From Bacillota bacterium (GTDB taxonomy: Bacteria > Bacillota_A > Clostridia > Lachnospirales > Lachnospiraceae): DNA of 64,000 nucleotides. The stretch covers positions 1 to 64,000 of the forward strand of contig JAEYMU010000014.1 in assembly GCA_023407175.1 (NCBI GenBank), given 5' to 3'. A program made the position numbers and the translations under genes. Below the pieces are notes generated by a model. That model did not search any database. It worked only from the letters and a program-made list of their open reading frames with translations, and was not told where the DNA came from. Each line of letters starts with the position of its first letter. Positions within the stretch are counted from its first letter, which is position 1. This document shows positions 1 through 8,736 of this stretch, piece after piece.

Positions 1-5
1 GCCCA

Positions 6-78
6 GGGATCTTAGCTCAGCTGGGAGAGCATCTGCCTTACAAGCAGAGGGTCATAGGTTCGAGCCCTATAGGTCCCA
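6..78 (+). tRNA. tRNA-Val (anticodon TAC)
   Basis: A full cloverleaf can be drawn. The acceptor stem pairs GGGATCT at 6-12 with AGGTCCC at 71-77, and 78 is the discriminator A. The anticodon stem CTGC/GCAG encloses CTTACAA, giving anticodon TAC. No CCA is encoded. It is the first of three tRNA genes at the window edge, so the operon probably begins upstream. Confidence 0.95.
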
Positions 79-83
79 TTTGT

Positions 84-169
84 GCCGGCGTGGCGGAACT
101 GGCAGACGCACAGGACTTAAAATCCTGCGGGACTAATCTCCCGTACCGGTTCGATTCCGGTCGCCGGCA
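84..169 (+). tRNA. tRNA-Leu (anticodon TAA)
   Basis: The acceptor stem pairs GCCGGCG at 84-90 with CGCCGGC at 162-168, with discriminator A169. The anticodon loop CTTAAAA gives TAA. The long variable arm (GCGGGACTAATCTCCCGT region) is typical of class II leucine tRNAs. It lies 5 nt after tRNA-Val, so the two are co-transcribed. Confidence 0.95.
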
Positions 170-208
170 TTATTCTTCCAAAGAATAATGCTGTTTTTAT
201 GTTAGTAT

Positions 209-282
209 GTGTGCTTAGCTCAGCTGGATAGAGCGTCTGGCTACGGACCAGAAGGTCGGGGGTTCGAATCCTCTAGCACACG
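209..282 (+). tRNA. tRNA-Arg (anticodon ACG)
   Basis: The acceptor stem pairs GTGTGCT at 209-215 with AGCACAC at 275-281, with discriminator G282. The anticodon loop CTACGGA gives ACG, which is normally deaminated to ICG. It is the last gene of this tRNA cluster and is followed at once by a terminator. Confidence 0.95.
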
Positions 283-287
283 CTATC

Positions 288-329
288 ATGTGTATTGCAT
301 ACAGTGATGTATGTAATACACATTTTTTT
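288..329 (+). terminator. Rho-independent terminator of tRNA cluster
   Basis: ATGTGTATT.CATAC and GTATG.AATACACAT form a long hairpin with a 6-nt loop, followed by a run of seven T. It begins 6 nt after tRNA-Arg. Confidence 0.85.
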
Positions 330-344
330 GTATCCGATCAATAC

Positions 345-392
345 AAAAATATGGTGATATATATCCCTGGGGATGCATATCACCATATTTGT
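345..392 (-). terminator. Terminator of the CE2 esterase gene
   Basis: The inverted repeat ATATGGTGATAT (349-360) / ATATCACCATAT (377-388) is followed, on the minus strand, by five T (AAAAA at 345-349 on the plus strand). It lies about 50 nt past the stop of the minus-strand esterase gene. Confidence 0.7.
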
Positions 393-440
393 AAGCTGTT
401 GATCGAATAATTGACCTTTAGAACACTCTTCTCATAAAAT

Positions 441-1685
441 TTACCACCCCATGAGCTGCTTGATTTCTGCCGTCAGCTTTTCCGCAGCCTTAGTATGGGT
501 TATGGGAGATGGATGCCAGCTTGCACCGTAACCGTCACTTGACAGCTGGGCATCGAATTTCATGCATTTGATATTGGTATCACCGGTTTCCCCGGAATAT
601 TGATTTACTGCTTCTTCAATGCTGGGATACAGAGTATCCCCCATGATACCAAGAGTACATAGAATAGTTGCATTCGGATTTTTTTCCCGCACATGCTTTA
701 AAAAGGTGAGATATCCGGCAGCAAAATCCGCCTGTCTGGCAGAATCATTCCCACAGTAGGAGCTATCATTGGTTCCAAGATTGATTACTATGAGCTCCGG
801 CACAAAACGGGTGAAATCCCAATTGACGGAGTTGGTTCGGATGCCGCCGTTGAAATAGCCGTAGGAAAAGCCCATTGTATTATAATAATCAGGGATCAGC
901 TGGCTGGTATTGATTATACCGTTACCGGTATAACCGGAGATAATACCGTAGCCGCTGATGGAAAACATGCTGTAGTCCGCGTCTAAAGCCTTGGCCGTCT
1001 CATAAGCATAGGCCTTTGTCACATCCTCGGTGGCGGTGGTATAGGCTTCATTTTCATCCCTGGCATCCACACCATATCCACAGGTGATTGAATCGCCGAT
1101 AAATTCAATCCGATGGGCCTTCGCCTCTGTTGGCTGAATGATAGCTCCGGGATTTGTGGTGATTTTACTGATACCTACCGTTGAATCGGCTGTTTCAGAA
1201 AGCTTGATTACCCGTATGATAACGGTTTTCTCTGTTGCACTCTCAAAAGCAGTAATTGTCTTTTCCTTCTCTTTCAGCAGCTCGTCGGATACCAGCTCAT
1301 CATTTACATATACGCCGATACGGCAGTAGTGGGTATCCTCCGAGGGATTAATAGCCATGTTGTCACCTATCAAAGTAATATCCGCTTTTGTTCCTGTAAA
1401 TGTAAATTCAATTCCCGAGGCTGATAAGGATAGCCACAGAGTGTCCAATAGCTGATAGGTTCTGCCAAGGAGCTTTACATTCTCTGCCGTGGGAAAGAAT
1501 TCCTTACCGGCTTGTACGGATGGTGACACAGAAGGAGTAGACATGGGTGAAATAATATCAACGGCCGGAGCCTGGTTGCTTGTCTGATTGCCAGCTGTTT
1601 GATTATTATTTTTATTTCCGCAGCCCACAAAAGTCAGACAGATTGTACCTGCAATAAAAAATAAATATCTATAATTGTTTCTCAT
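441..1685 (-). CDS. Acetylxylan esterase-like lipoprotein, carbohydrate esterase family 2 (SGNH hydrolase)
   Basis: Predicted secreted, lipid-anchored esterase that would remove acetyl groups from plant polysaccharides. The chosen start (ATG at 1685) gives a lipoprotein signal with lipobox LTFVGC, the Cys being about residue 22. An upstream in-frame ATG at 1754 would add a non-signal extension. A Thr/Pro/Ser linker follows, then a beta-sandwich region (about 60-180) and an SGNH domain. The SGNH domain has FIGDSITCGYG (nucleophile Ser about 199), the block-III motif INLGTNDSS, and the C-terminal SWHPS carrying the catalytic His. The jelly-roll plus SGNH order matches CE2 enzymes. It is transcribed divergently from a LysR gene about 120 nt away, which may control it. 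The family call is firm; the exact substrate is inferred. Confidence 0.85.
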   Translation of the reverse strand: MRNNYRYLFFIAGTICLTFVGCGNKNNNQTAGNQTSNQAPAVDIISPMSTPSVSPSVQAGKEFFPTAENVKLLGRTYQLLDTLWLSLSASGIEFTFTGTKADITLIGDNMAINPSEDTHYCRIGVYVNDELVSDELLKEKEKTITAFESATEKTVIIRVIKLSETADSTVGISKITTNPGAIIQPTEAKAHRIEFIGDSITCGYGVDARDENEAYTTATEDVTKAYAYETAKALDADYSMFSISGYGIISGYTGNGIINTSQLIPDYYNTMGFSYGYFNGGIRTNSVNWDFTRFVPELIVINLGTNDSSYCGNDSARQADFAAGYLTFLKHVREKNPNATILCTLGIMGDTLYPSIEEAVNQYSGETGDTNIKCMKFDAQLSSDGYGASWHPSPITHTKAAEKLTAEIKQLMGW

Positions 1686-1804
1686 AAATCTCTTTAAGCT
1701 TCCCCCTTTACTTTCTCTATTGTATAGGATATCATAGCGTGATATAATAATCAAATAGTTATATAATAATGAAACATATAGTTTATGTATTATAGGAGGC
1801 TATT
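1686..1804. promoter_or_regulatory. Divergent promoter region, esterase/LysR
   Basis: An AT-rich spacer between divergent genes. A 10-bp direct repeat ATATAATAAT occurs at 1742-1751 and 1761-1770, followed by ATATAGTTTATGTAT, a partly palindromic AT-rich stretch. LysR regulators usually bind such divergent spacers. The LysR gene has a strong TAGGAGG site at about 1793-1799. The binding assignment is inferred. Confidence 0.4.
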
Positions 1805-2770
1805 ATGACGCCGTCTCAAATTGAATATATGTTGGTATTGGCGGAGGAACGGAGCTATTCCAAGGCAGCAAAACGATTATTTGTTACGCAGCCCTCCTTA
1901 AGTCAGATGATTTCCAATTTGGAAAATCAGTTAAATGTCCAGCTTTTTGACAGAAGCACATCACCAATCCGACTGACCCAGGCAGGTGAAATTTTTGTCG
2001 AATACGCCATGAAGGTTAAATTTGAAGAAAAAAATATGGTAAAACGCCTTTCTGATCTTCAGGAGTTGAAGACTGGTACATTAAAGATCGGAACTTCCCC
2101 CTTCCGTTCCTCCTGTCTGTTGTCAAAAAGCATCGCAGAGTTTCAAAAGCTGTATGGGGGAATTACAGTTTCAGTGATTGAGGATGATATCCAGGAGTTA
2201 GAAAATGGAATTTTAAATGGGACACTGGATCTTGTTATTTGTCTGACCCCGCTGTATGCCCAGAATTTCCATGTGGAAAAGCTGGCATCGGAAAAGATAT
2301 ATCTGGCGATTGCAAAGGATAATTCGATCAATGAAAGATTGGTGGATTACCGCCTGACGGAGGAGGATATCCGTGTTAATTCCCCGAAGCTGTTTGAGAC
2401 AAAGCCGGTCCAGTTCTCGGAATTTGTGAAGGAAAGATTTATTTTACTGGAGGACAGTGAATATGACAGGGAGCTGCTTCCCTCTCTTTTTGAGAAGATG
2501 AATTGTGAGCCGCGTATCACACTGAGTACAAAATACGTGGAAACGGCCTTTGCCTTTACCTTGTCTGGTCTTGGTGCAGCTTTTATTCCTGACACCTATA
2601 TCCGGTTTGGCAATATCTCAAATCATCCCTATTATTATGAAATCAGCGATAAGCGTACGGAAAATACAATTGTTTTGCTTTCCAAGCGTAACAGCTATTT
2701 ATCCAGGGCTGCAATGGAATATTGTATGATATTAAAGCAGCTGATTGGAATCGGAACATGGACGGTATGA
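1805..2770 (+). CDS. LysR-family transcriptional regulator
   Basis: A 321-residue regulator of usual LysR length. Residues 1-60 form the winged helix-turn-helix (SYSKAAKRLFVTQPSLSQMI) followed by the linker helix. The rest is a two-lobed substrate-binding effector domain starting near GTLKIGTSPFR. ATG at 1805 follows TAGGAGGCT at a good distance. It is divergent from the CE2 esterase gene and its stop overlaps the start of an SGNH hydrolase gene (ATGA). It therefore probably controls acetylated-glycan esterases on both sides, responding to a small metabolite. The effector is unknown. Confidence 0.9.
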   Translation: MTPSQIEYMLVLAEERSYSKAAKRLFVTQPSLSQMISNLENQLNVQLFDRSTSPIRLTQAGEIFVEYAMKVKFEEKNMVKRLSDLQELKTGTLKIGTSPFRSSCLLSKSIAEFQKLYGGITVSVIEDDIQELENGILNGTLDLVICLTPLYAQNFHVEKLASEKIYLAIAKDNSINERLVDYRLTEEDIRVNSPKLFETKPVQFSEFVKERFILLEDSEYDRELLPSLFEKMNCEPRITLSTKYVETAFAFTLSGLGAAFIPDTYIRFGNISNHPYYYEISDKRTENTIVLLSKRNSYLSRAAMEYCMILKQLIGIGTWTV

Positions 2771-3915
2771 TGCATATGGGAGAAGAAGCAGGGAACGGAT
2801 ACCGGAGGCTGCTGCCCGATGTGGTAACGAACCGGGGAAATCATGCTAGAATTCAGGCTGCAATAAGAAAAGCCGAGGATAAACCGGTAACGGTGGCCTT
2901 TCTCGGAGGATCGGTTACGACAGGCTATAACCCTGCGGGAATGATTGAAGAGAATTATGGAAAGCTTTTTTGCGAATATTTTCAGAATAAATATAGTAAG
3001 AATAATGATTGCATTTGCGAAAATCATGGTTTTGCCGCAGCAAATAGCCTGTTGGGGCTGATGATAGCGGATTTGTATGTTAAAAATGTCCGTCCGGATC
3101 TTGTATTTCTGGAATATGCAATAAATAACGGAATGGATAAGATAAGCATTGCCTCATATGAAAGCCTGGCTTATAAGCTGCTGGGAATGGAGAGCCGTCC
3201 GGCAGTCATTCCGGTGATTGTATGCAATGAAGATCTGTACAGCTGCAGCGGGTATATGGAGAAAATTGCCAGACATTATGATTTGCCGGTAGTAAACCTG
3301 TACCAGGTTATCAGGCAGGGGCTTGCCCAGGGCATTATGATCTGGGGAGAGTATTCCAACGATTACGGTCACCCTACAAGCAATGGACACAGAATAATTT
3401 TTGAAGGAATAAAGCAATTATTTGAGAATATCAACAATAATCCCGACAAGAAGGATTATGATACACTTGAGGCATGCTTTAGCAGGGACTTCAGCACGGT
3501 GGAATATTTTGACCATAGTTCCATGACAGTTGAGGAGTCCGGTTCCTTTCATCAAACAGATACTATTTCCTTGTTTCCCCGGGGCTGGAGCTATCAAAAG
3601 GGAACAGGAAATCGTCCCATGGAAATCAACCTGGTCTGCAGATGTCTGTTTTTGATTTATGAAAAGTCAAACAGCATGGAATATGGTGCGATTGAAATCC
3701 TTGAGGATGATACGGTTATCAGCACAATTGACAGCTACAGCATCTATGCCTTTAATAATCCGGATATTACCCCGGTATTGAATGAAGCTGCAGCAAGACC
3801 GTACCGGCTTAAAATTCGCATGCGCAAGGGGGAGGAAGGAAAGAAGTTTTCCATACTTGGCTTTGGTATTGTTTACAGCAGAACGGAGGATGCGGGGGAT
3901 GGACAAGGCAATTGA
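2767..3915 (+). CDS. SGNH/GDSL hydrolase family protein
   Basis: About 382 residues without a signal peptide, so probably cytoplasmic. The SGNH block I is GGSVTTGY (Ser about residue 49), with Gly-Ser replacing the usual Gly-Asp-Ser. Block V is GHPTSNGH near residue 206. The C-terminal third (about 250-380) looks like an appended beta-sandwich. The start is uncertain: ATG 2767 overlaps the LysR stop as ATGA and suggests translational coupling, while ATG 2758 or 2722 inside LysR are also in frame. Its last codons overlap the next gene. It probably deacylates a sugar or oligosaccharide; the substrate is not evident. Confidence 0.75.
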   Translation: MMHMGEEAGNGYRRLLPDVVTNRGNHARIQAAIRKAEDKPVTVAFLGGSVTTGYNPAGMIEENYGKLFCEYFQNKYSKNNDCICENHGFAAANSLLGLMIADLYVKNVRPDLVFLEYAINNGMDKISIASYESLAYKLLGMESRPAVIPVIVCNEDLYSCSGYMEKIARHYDLPVVNLYQVIRQGLAQGIMIWGEYSNDYGHPTSNGHRIIFEGIKQLFENINNNPDKKDYDTLEACFSRDFSTVEYFDHSSMTVEESGSFHQTDTISLFPRGWSYQKGTGNRPMEINLVCRCLFLIYEKSNSMEYGAIEILEDDTVISTIDSYSIYAFNNPDITPVLNEAAARPYRLKIRMRKGEEGKKFSILGFGIVYSRTEDAGDGQGN

Positions 3916-4348
3916 TATATTGGAATTACTGGAAGCGGGAAAAACCGTACAGATTAAACCACAGGGCTTTAGTATGTATCCGATGCTTGTGCCCGAGAGG
4001 GATTCAGCCATCCTGATTAAGGCGGATCGAAAGCGGTTAAAGCGAGGGGATGTTGTCTTGTATCGGAGGAATAAGAGCATTCTGGTGCTTCACCGGATCT
4101 GGAGGAGGTCAGGAGACTTGGTTTATCTGGTGGGAGATAATCAGGAGATAATTGAGGGACCCTTACCCCTGGAACAGATCAGGGGAATTTTGGTGGCTTT
4201 TATTCGTAAGGGTAGGACTATTTCAGTGAGAAGTCCCCTGTACCTCTTTTACAGTCATATGTGGCTGCTGCTAAGACCCTTCAGGAAGCAAATTAGAACC
4301 ATAGCAGTTAAAATAAAAAACAAGATATGTCCCAGTAGGATGAGATAA
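3899..4348 (+). CDS. S24/S26-type signal-peptidase-like protein
   Basis: A 149-residue protein. The core GFSMYPML (Ser25) is the signal peptidase I Ser motif. Residues 49-66 (RGDVVLYRR then VLHRI) place a His at 65, where bacterial leader peptidases use Lys; the SipW/ER type uses Ser-His. VGDNQE matches the conserved GDN block. No clear N-terminal membrane segment is seen; a weakly hydrophobic stretch lies near residue 115. ATG 3899 is preferred because GGAGG at 3885-3889 is spaced 9 nt away; ATG 3890 abuts that site. It overlaps the SGNH gene by 17 nt, so it is in the LysR operon. The true substrate is unknown. Confidence 0.7.
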   Translation: MDKAIDILELLEAGKTVQIKPQGFSMYPMLVPERDSAILIKADRKRLKRGDVVLYRRNKSILVLHRIWRRSGDLVYLVGDNQEIIEGPLPLEQIRGILVAFIRKGRTISVRSPLYLFYSHMWLLLRPFRKQIRTIAVKIKNKICPSRMR

Positions 4349-4370
4349 TCATCCTTCTGGGACATTTTTT
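4328..4370 (+). terminator. Terminator of LysR-esterase-peptidase operon
   Basis: TGTCCCAG.AGGATGA and TCATCCT.CTGGGACA pair, with a 5-nt loop and six T after. The left arm and the stop codon of the S26-like gene lie inside the hairpin. Confidence 0.9.
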
Positions 4371-4440
4371 AAGCTTTTTCTCTTTAACGGCCCTTTTATT
4401 TTAGCATACGGTATCCTTCTCTATTTGATTGTATTTTTGA

Positions 4441-4494
4441 ATACCTCAAGTATAGTTTTGATGCATGTACAGCCGCCCGCAAATCAGTTAAAGT
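4441..4494 (+). promoter_or_regulatory. Activator-type promoter element upstream of the large glycosidase
   Basis: Positions 4441-4471 match 12223-12253 at 26 of 31 positions (ATACCT, AAGTATAG, TTTG and TACA blocks). In both places a -10-like hexamer follows after about 16-17 nt: TTAAAG here and TATAAT at 12271. No -35 consensus is present, which fits a promoter driven by an activator bound at this element. A second possible -10, TATAAA, lies at 4512-4517. Confidence 0.55.
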
Positions 4495-4604
4495 GAAGTC
4501 ATAGCGCGGGGTATAAAATCAAACTAAAAGTATTTAGTAAACCTTCGTTTAGAGAGGAGAAGAATAATCAGGGGAGCCACAAAAAAAGAGAAGGAGAGAG
4601 TATT

Positions 4605-7600
4605 ATGAAAAAACTGGTGCGAAAGATAGTTTTGGCTATTATGACAGCGGCAGTTATCTGTATTGGCGTATTTACCGTCAGTTATGCGGCAGAACAAATG
4701 GGACCTCCGCCGGGAGGGCCGAATTCTTCGTTGATTAGCGAGACGAAGGAGGGAAATAAAACAATCTGGACAATGAAAAATGATGCAGTTAAGGCAGTCG
4801 TACAAATGGAAAACGGAAGCATTGACATGACCAGCTTCTATGGTGTAGCTGCCGGCAAAGAGTATCTGACGGGCTCCGGGGCAAGAAGTCTTTTTACCTA
4901 TAAGATCAAGGAAGCGGGGAAAACTCTCTCTGCATTAAGCGGTAATTGGACTCTGAAGAATGCAGATATCAGTAATATTGAGCAGAATGATACTACCTGG
5001 GGACAGGAGCTTAAGATTGTACTTGCCTCGGACGATGTAATCCCGGTGCAGATTACGATGAGCTTCCAAATGTATAAGGGTTCGGCAGGACTTCGCTATC
5101 AATGCTTTATCCAGAATAATTCAGACAGTAATATGACGATAACGGAATCGGATATATTGCAGCTCAATTTTGAGAACAAGGCTCATGAGGCCTTCTATGT
5201 TCCTAATATGATCTGGACCAGTACAACGGGAGCCTTAAATAATACCCGTAACTGTGTCATGGTATATGATACGGGAGACGGCTGGTGTATGGTCCCCGAG
5301 CTGAACTGGAAGACGAATGTTGAAGCAACGGAGGAAACAGGGGATGGTTTTGCAAGTGACACTACCAATCCGCCCTTCGGTGGTATCTATGCCTGGGCTA
5401 ACGGTGAGGCCTCTGTCCGCTTTTCCTCGAATCCTTCCTCACTGCAGCTTGTGCTGTTTCCAGGAGAGGAAATGCAATATCTCGCAGTTAACCTGACAGC
5501 CTTTCAGGGCGACAGCCTGGATGGGAGGGCTGCCATTGAGGATCATTTTACCCAAAGATATAAATATGTAAACAAGACCCTGGATGTATCCTTAAATGAC
5601 TGGGAATGGTTCTCTAACGGCAACCGTACCGATGAATATTACCGTACCACCGTATTAAAGGCCGCATTGGCAACAGGAATTGACCGTATCAATGTAGATG
5701 ACAGCTGGAATACAACGAAGGATACGGTGATACCGGAGTCTTCCTTTACCTCGGATTTGGCTGCTTTATCCAAAATCATAACCAATGCGGGTGTTGAGAT
5801 CGGATATTGGTGGAGCCCCACCGGTGTATCCAGTATGGGCTTCCCCGGAGGACCGGGAGGCGGAGGACCCGGTGGACCTATGCCGGCATCGGATACAGCA
5901 AATGCACTCCTGGGTATCAGCTCCGCGAGCACATTGACTGCGACAACCGATGTATTAGCTTCCAGCTCCTCTGCCGCCGCAGCTCTTGGGGTGGAGGCAG
6001 TAACGGACGCACAGAGGGATTTTGCCAATTGGAATGAGGTACTCTATAAATTCGGACAAATGGAGGATGTTTTAATTAATCAATACCATTCCAGCTGGAC
6101 ACAGATTGACCTGCTTCAGACGGCACAGAATACAGAGACGACCCAGTATTCACATGCCAGTGACAGTGTATACCGTAAGGCGGTAAATCTTACGAAATAT
6201 CAGAATTTGATTACCAGCAAATATCCCAATTTTACCACTCGTGTAACCAACGAGCTTGACTTTGGACTTATGGGAGATAAGGAAAACAACGAAACAAGAA
6301 ACAGCGGATTAATATATCTGGCCGATAACGGAATGGTAAGCGCTCTTGGCGAATATCAGGACGGGGATTTGGATATCGCTATGCAGAGCTTCGGCTATTT
6401 TCCCATGGACAGTGTATTTGAATATTATGAGAACGGTTATTTTGTCGCCAAAACAGAATGGCTGTATCAGATGTTAGCTACCAGGGAATCCGTAATTTAT
6501 ACCGATCCTGACAGTATGCTGGAGAATGAGGAGGCCTGCGCACTTTTGAAGACCTTCAATACCTGGAGAAAGAATGATAGAATGCTTGAGGTATTGAATG
6601 GCTCCTTCCGGCCGGTTGAGGATGAGGATAGCTATGCATTTATGTATTTGAATGAGGATAAATCAAAGGCTATGCTGCTGGCTACCGATGCAAGGCGTCT
6701 ATACGGAGACTATCTGAACAGCAATACAGAGGAATCCAAGGGCTTTCAGGCCAATATCCGCTGGCTGGAGGACGACAAGACCTATTTGGTAGAGGATATT
6801 ACCTTAAGGGATGACAATACGTTCTCGTATTCCTTCGTAACGCTGGCGACCGGTGCCGAGCTGAAAGAAAAAGGCATCTATGTGGATTATACCACTAACG
6901 ATTCCAACGGTAAGGCATACTGGTTTGAGGAATATACCGGATCCAATATGCAGCTGGTATATGCAGATTATAATATAACCTCCTATACGGAGAAAATCAG
7001 AAGCGGTGATTATAAGCTTTCCGTAGAAGGCACTGCAAATACTGAGGCTGAGGTTATCCTATACAACAAGAATACTGGAAAAACGAAAGTTTACACGGTA
7101 AAGATCGCAAAGAACGGCAAGGGGACCTTAACAGTTGAGGATGTCGTAGCCTTGAAGGATACCAACAGCCTTAAGGTGAGCTCTTCCAACAGCTATGCAC
7201 AGGAGCTTTTCAGCTGGGCTATCGAGAAGACACAGCAGTTTGTTATGACCGGACAGGGCGGACTGGTGAATAAATCGGAACGCAATGCCTCCGGTACAGG
7301 ATTTGCTGATTATATTCCTTCTTACTGGGCGGGATATTACCACAGGACGGCCTTCTATGGAAGGGATTTTATCCATCAGTCCGTCGGGGCATCCATCGTG
7401 GGACTTACGGATGAAAATTATTCCATGCTTAGTACCTTTGCAAAGAGTGCTACTGCCGAAAGAAAATGGTATGCGTTATGGGCCTTTAATTTCGACGGCT
7501 CCACCTATACTCTGGATTATACGAATGACAGCAACTTTGTAAGAGAAGTCCCGGCACAGTTTGAACTGGTGGAGAAAGCATATGAGCTTTATCTTTGGAC

Positions 7601-8627
7601 GGGTGATGAAAGCTATATCAGTGATGATATGTTCAACTTCTATACAAAGGTTATGACAGACTTCATCAGTTTGCATGATGATCAGCTGCAAAACGGCGTG
7701 GCAGAAGGCTATGGAAGTATTTTTACCGGCTCTTGTACCTATAATGAACGGGGAGAATTCCCGATTGAATCGGGAGATGCCATCGGTTCACAATACCAGG
7801 CGACCCTTGCATATGCCGGCATCCTAAAGGCCCGGGGCGATAATGAGGAATCACAGGAATGGTATCAGAAGGCTGCGGATTTAAAAACCTACTTTAATGA
7901 GGTGTGGAGTGTCAACGAGACTGATCCTGACGGTAATTATGCCCGTGTTATTACCTCGGATTTAACGAAATTATATGATTTCGGCAAGGAAAACAGCTGG
8001 TTCATGCCTCTGAAGCTGATTACGGAGCCGGGTTCCCGTAATGATGCGTATATTGATTTCATACTTGAGAATTTGGGAGAGGGCATAGGAACAACGGATA
8101 CAGCTCCGACCAATATCGAGGCCTATACCTATATACCTGACATGCTGTTCCCCTACAACAGGGCGGATGATGCCTGGAAATGGATGAAATACATTGGTGA
8201 TGTAAAAGACAATGCTCACGAGGTTGCCGCACAGGGTACCAATGGGGATTACCCCGAGATTTCCTATACCCTGGTTTCACAGTTTGTTGAAGGAATGATG
8301 GGAGTTGAGCCCAATGTTGCGGACGGCATCGTGGCTACCTCTCCGAGACTGCCGCAGGAGATTGGAGATTTAGCTGTTGAGAATATTACATTTGGCGATT
8401 TCACCATCGATCTGGCTATGGAAGGTAACCAAAAGACAGTTTTGACCAATCACTCCGAAAAATCCATCAGCTGGGAAGCACGTTTCTATGGAGACTATGA
8501 TTACATTATCGTAAATGGCGTAGCAAGGACAGCAAAGCATAAGCAGATGAACGGAGAAACAATAAGCTATATCAGGGTAAGTGCCGGTTCAGGTAAAATG
8601 GTAACAGCCCAGGCCTCTGATAGATAA
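4605..8627 (+). CDS. Large secreted two-module glycoside hydrolase (GH36/27-like barrel plus six-hairpin-like domain)
   Basis: A 1340-residue secreted protein with a Sec signal peptide (hydrophobic 8-26, cleavage near SYA-AEQ). Residues about 40-310 look like the N-terminal beta-sandwich of alpha-galactosidase relatives. Residues 320-700 carry barrel motifs: NDWEWF, INVDDSW, GYWWSP and QIDLLQT, whose Asp would be the nucleophile by analogy with GH36. A Gly/Pro- then Ala/Ser-rich stretch of about 60 residues interrupts the barrel near 407-465. Residues about 860-1240 are helical with SYWAGYYHRTAFYGRDF and many Trp/Glu, resembling six-hairpin glycosidases. A beta-sandwich tail follows. No known family covers the whole chain that I can name. 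ATG 4605 follows AAGGAGAGAG. It is monocistronic with its own terminator, and probably co-regulated with the transporter operon at 12309. Confidence 0.65.
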   Translation: MKKLVRKIVLAIMTAAVICIGVFTVSYAAEQMGPPPGGPNSSLISETKEGNKTIWTMKNDAVKAVVQMENGSIDMTSFYGVAAGKEYLTGSGARSLFTYKIKEAGKTLSALSGNWTLKNADISNIEQNDTTWGQELKIVLASDDVIPVQITMSFQMYKGSAGLRYQCFIQNNSDSNMTITESDILQLNFENKAHEAFYVPNMIWTSTTGALNNTRNCVMVYDTGDGWCMVPELNWKTNVEATEETGDGFASDTTNPPFGGIYAWANGEASVRFSSNPSSLQLVLFPGEEMQYLAVNLTAFQGDSLDGRAAIEDHFTQRYKYVNKTLDVSLNDWEWFSNGNRTDEYYRTTVLKAALATGIDRINVDDSWNTTKDTVIPESSFTSDLAALSKIITNAGVEIGYWWSPTGVSSMGFPGGPGGGGPGGPMPASDTANALLGISSASTLTATTDVLASSSSAAAALGVEAVTDAQRDFANWNEVLYKFGQMEDVLINQYHSSWTQIDLLQTAQNTETTQYSHASDSVYRKAVNLTKYQNLITSKYPNFTTRVTNELDFGLMGDKENNETRNSGLIYLADNGMVSALGEYQDGDLDIAMQSFGYFPMDSVFEYYENGYFVAKTEWLYQMLATRESVIYTDPDSMLENEEACALLKTFNTWRKNDRMLEVLNGSFRPVEDEDSYAFMYLNEDKSKAMLLATDARRLYGDYLNSNTEESKGFQANIRWLEDDKTYLVEDITLRDDNTFSYSFVTLATGAELKEKGIYVDYTTNDSNGKAYWFEEYTGSNMQLVYADYNITSYTEKIRSGDYKLSVEGTANTEAEVILYNKNTGKTKVYTVKIAKNGKGTLTVEDVVALKDTNSLKVSSSNSYAQELFSWAIEKTQQFVMTGQGGLVNKSERNASGTGFADYIPSYWAGYYHRTAFYGRDFIHQSVGASIVGLTDENYSMLSTFAKSATAERKWYALWAFNFDGSTYTLDYTNDSNFVREVPAQFELVEKAYELYLWTGDESYISDDMFNFYTKVMTDFISLHDDQLQNGVAEGYGSIFTGSCTYNERGEFPIESGDAIGSQYQATLAYAGILKARGDNEESQEWYQKAADLKTYFNEVWSVNETDPDGNYARVITSDLTKLYDFGKENSWFMPLKLITEPGSRNDAYIDFILENLGEGIGTTDTAPTNIEAYTYIPDMLFPYNRADDAWKWMKYIGDVKDNAHEVAAQGTNGDYPEISYTLVSQFVEGMMGVEPNVADGIVATSPRLPQEIGDLAVENITFGDFTIDLAMEGNQKTVLTNHSEKSISWEARFYGDYDYIIVNGVARTAKHKQMNGETISYIRVSAGSGKMVTAQASDR

Positions 8628-8644
8628 GCTGTTCAGAAAAGTAT

Positions 8645-8693
8645 AAAAAGGGGAAGAAGTGAAATTCATAGGGAATTTCACTTCTTCCCCTTT
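8645..8693. terminator. Bidirectional terminator
   Basis: AAAGGGGAAGAAGTGAAATTC pairs (one base offset) with GGAATTTCACTTCTTCCCC around a short loop, flanked by A5 on the left and T3 on the right. It separates the convergent glycosidase and response regulator genes and can serve both. Confidence 0.85.
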
Positions 8694-8736
8694 CAATTAG
8701 TTTAAACGAGAGTAAACGGTTCATTTTATGTAAGCA

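Noticed and set aside
343..392. Attachment site or operator formed by the long inverted repeat after the tRNA cluster
   Set aside because: The T-run on the minus strand and position after the esterase stop make an ordinary terminator the simpler explanation.
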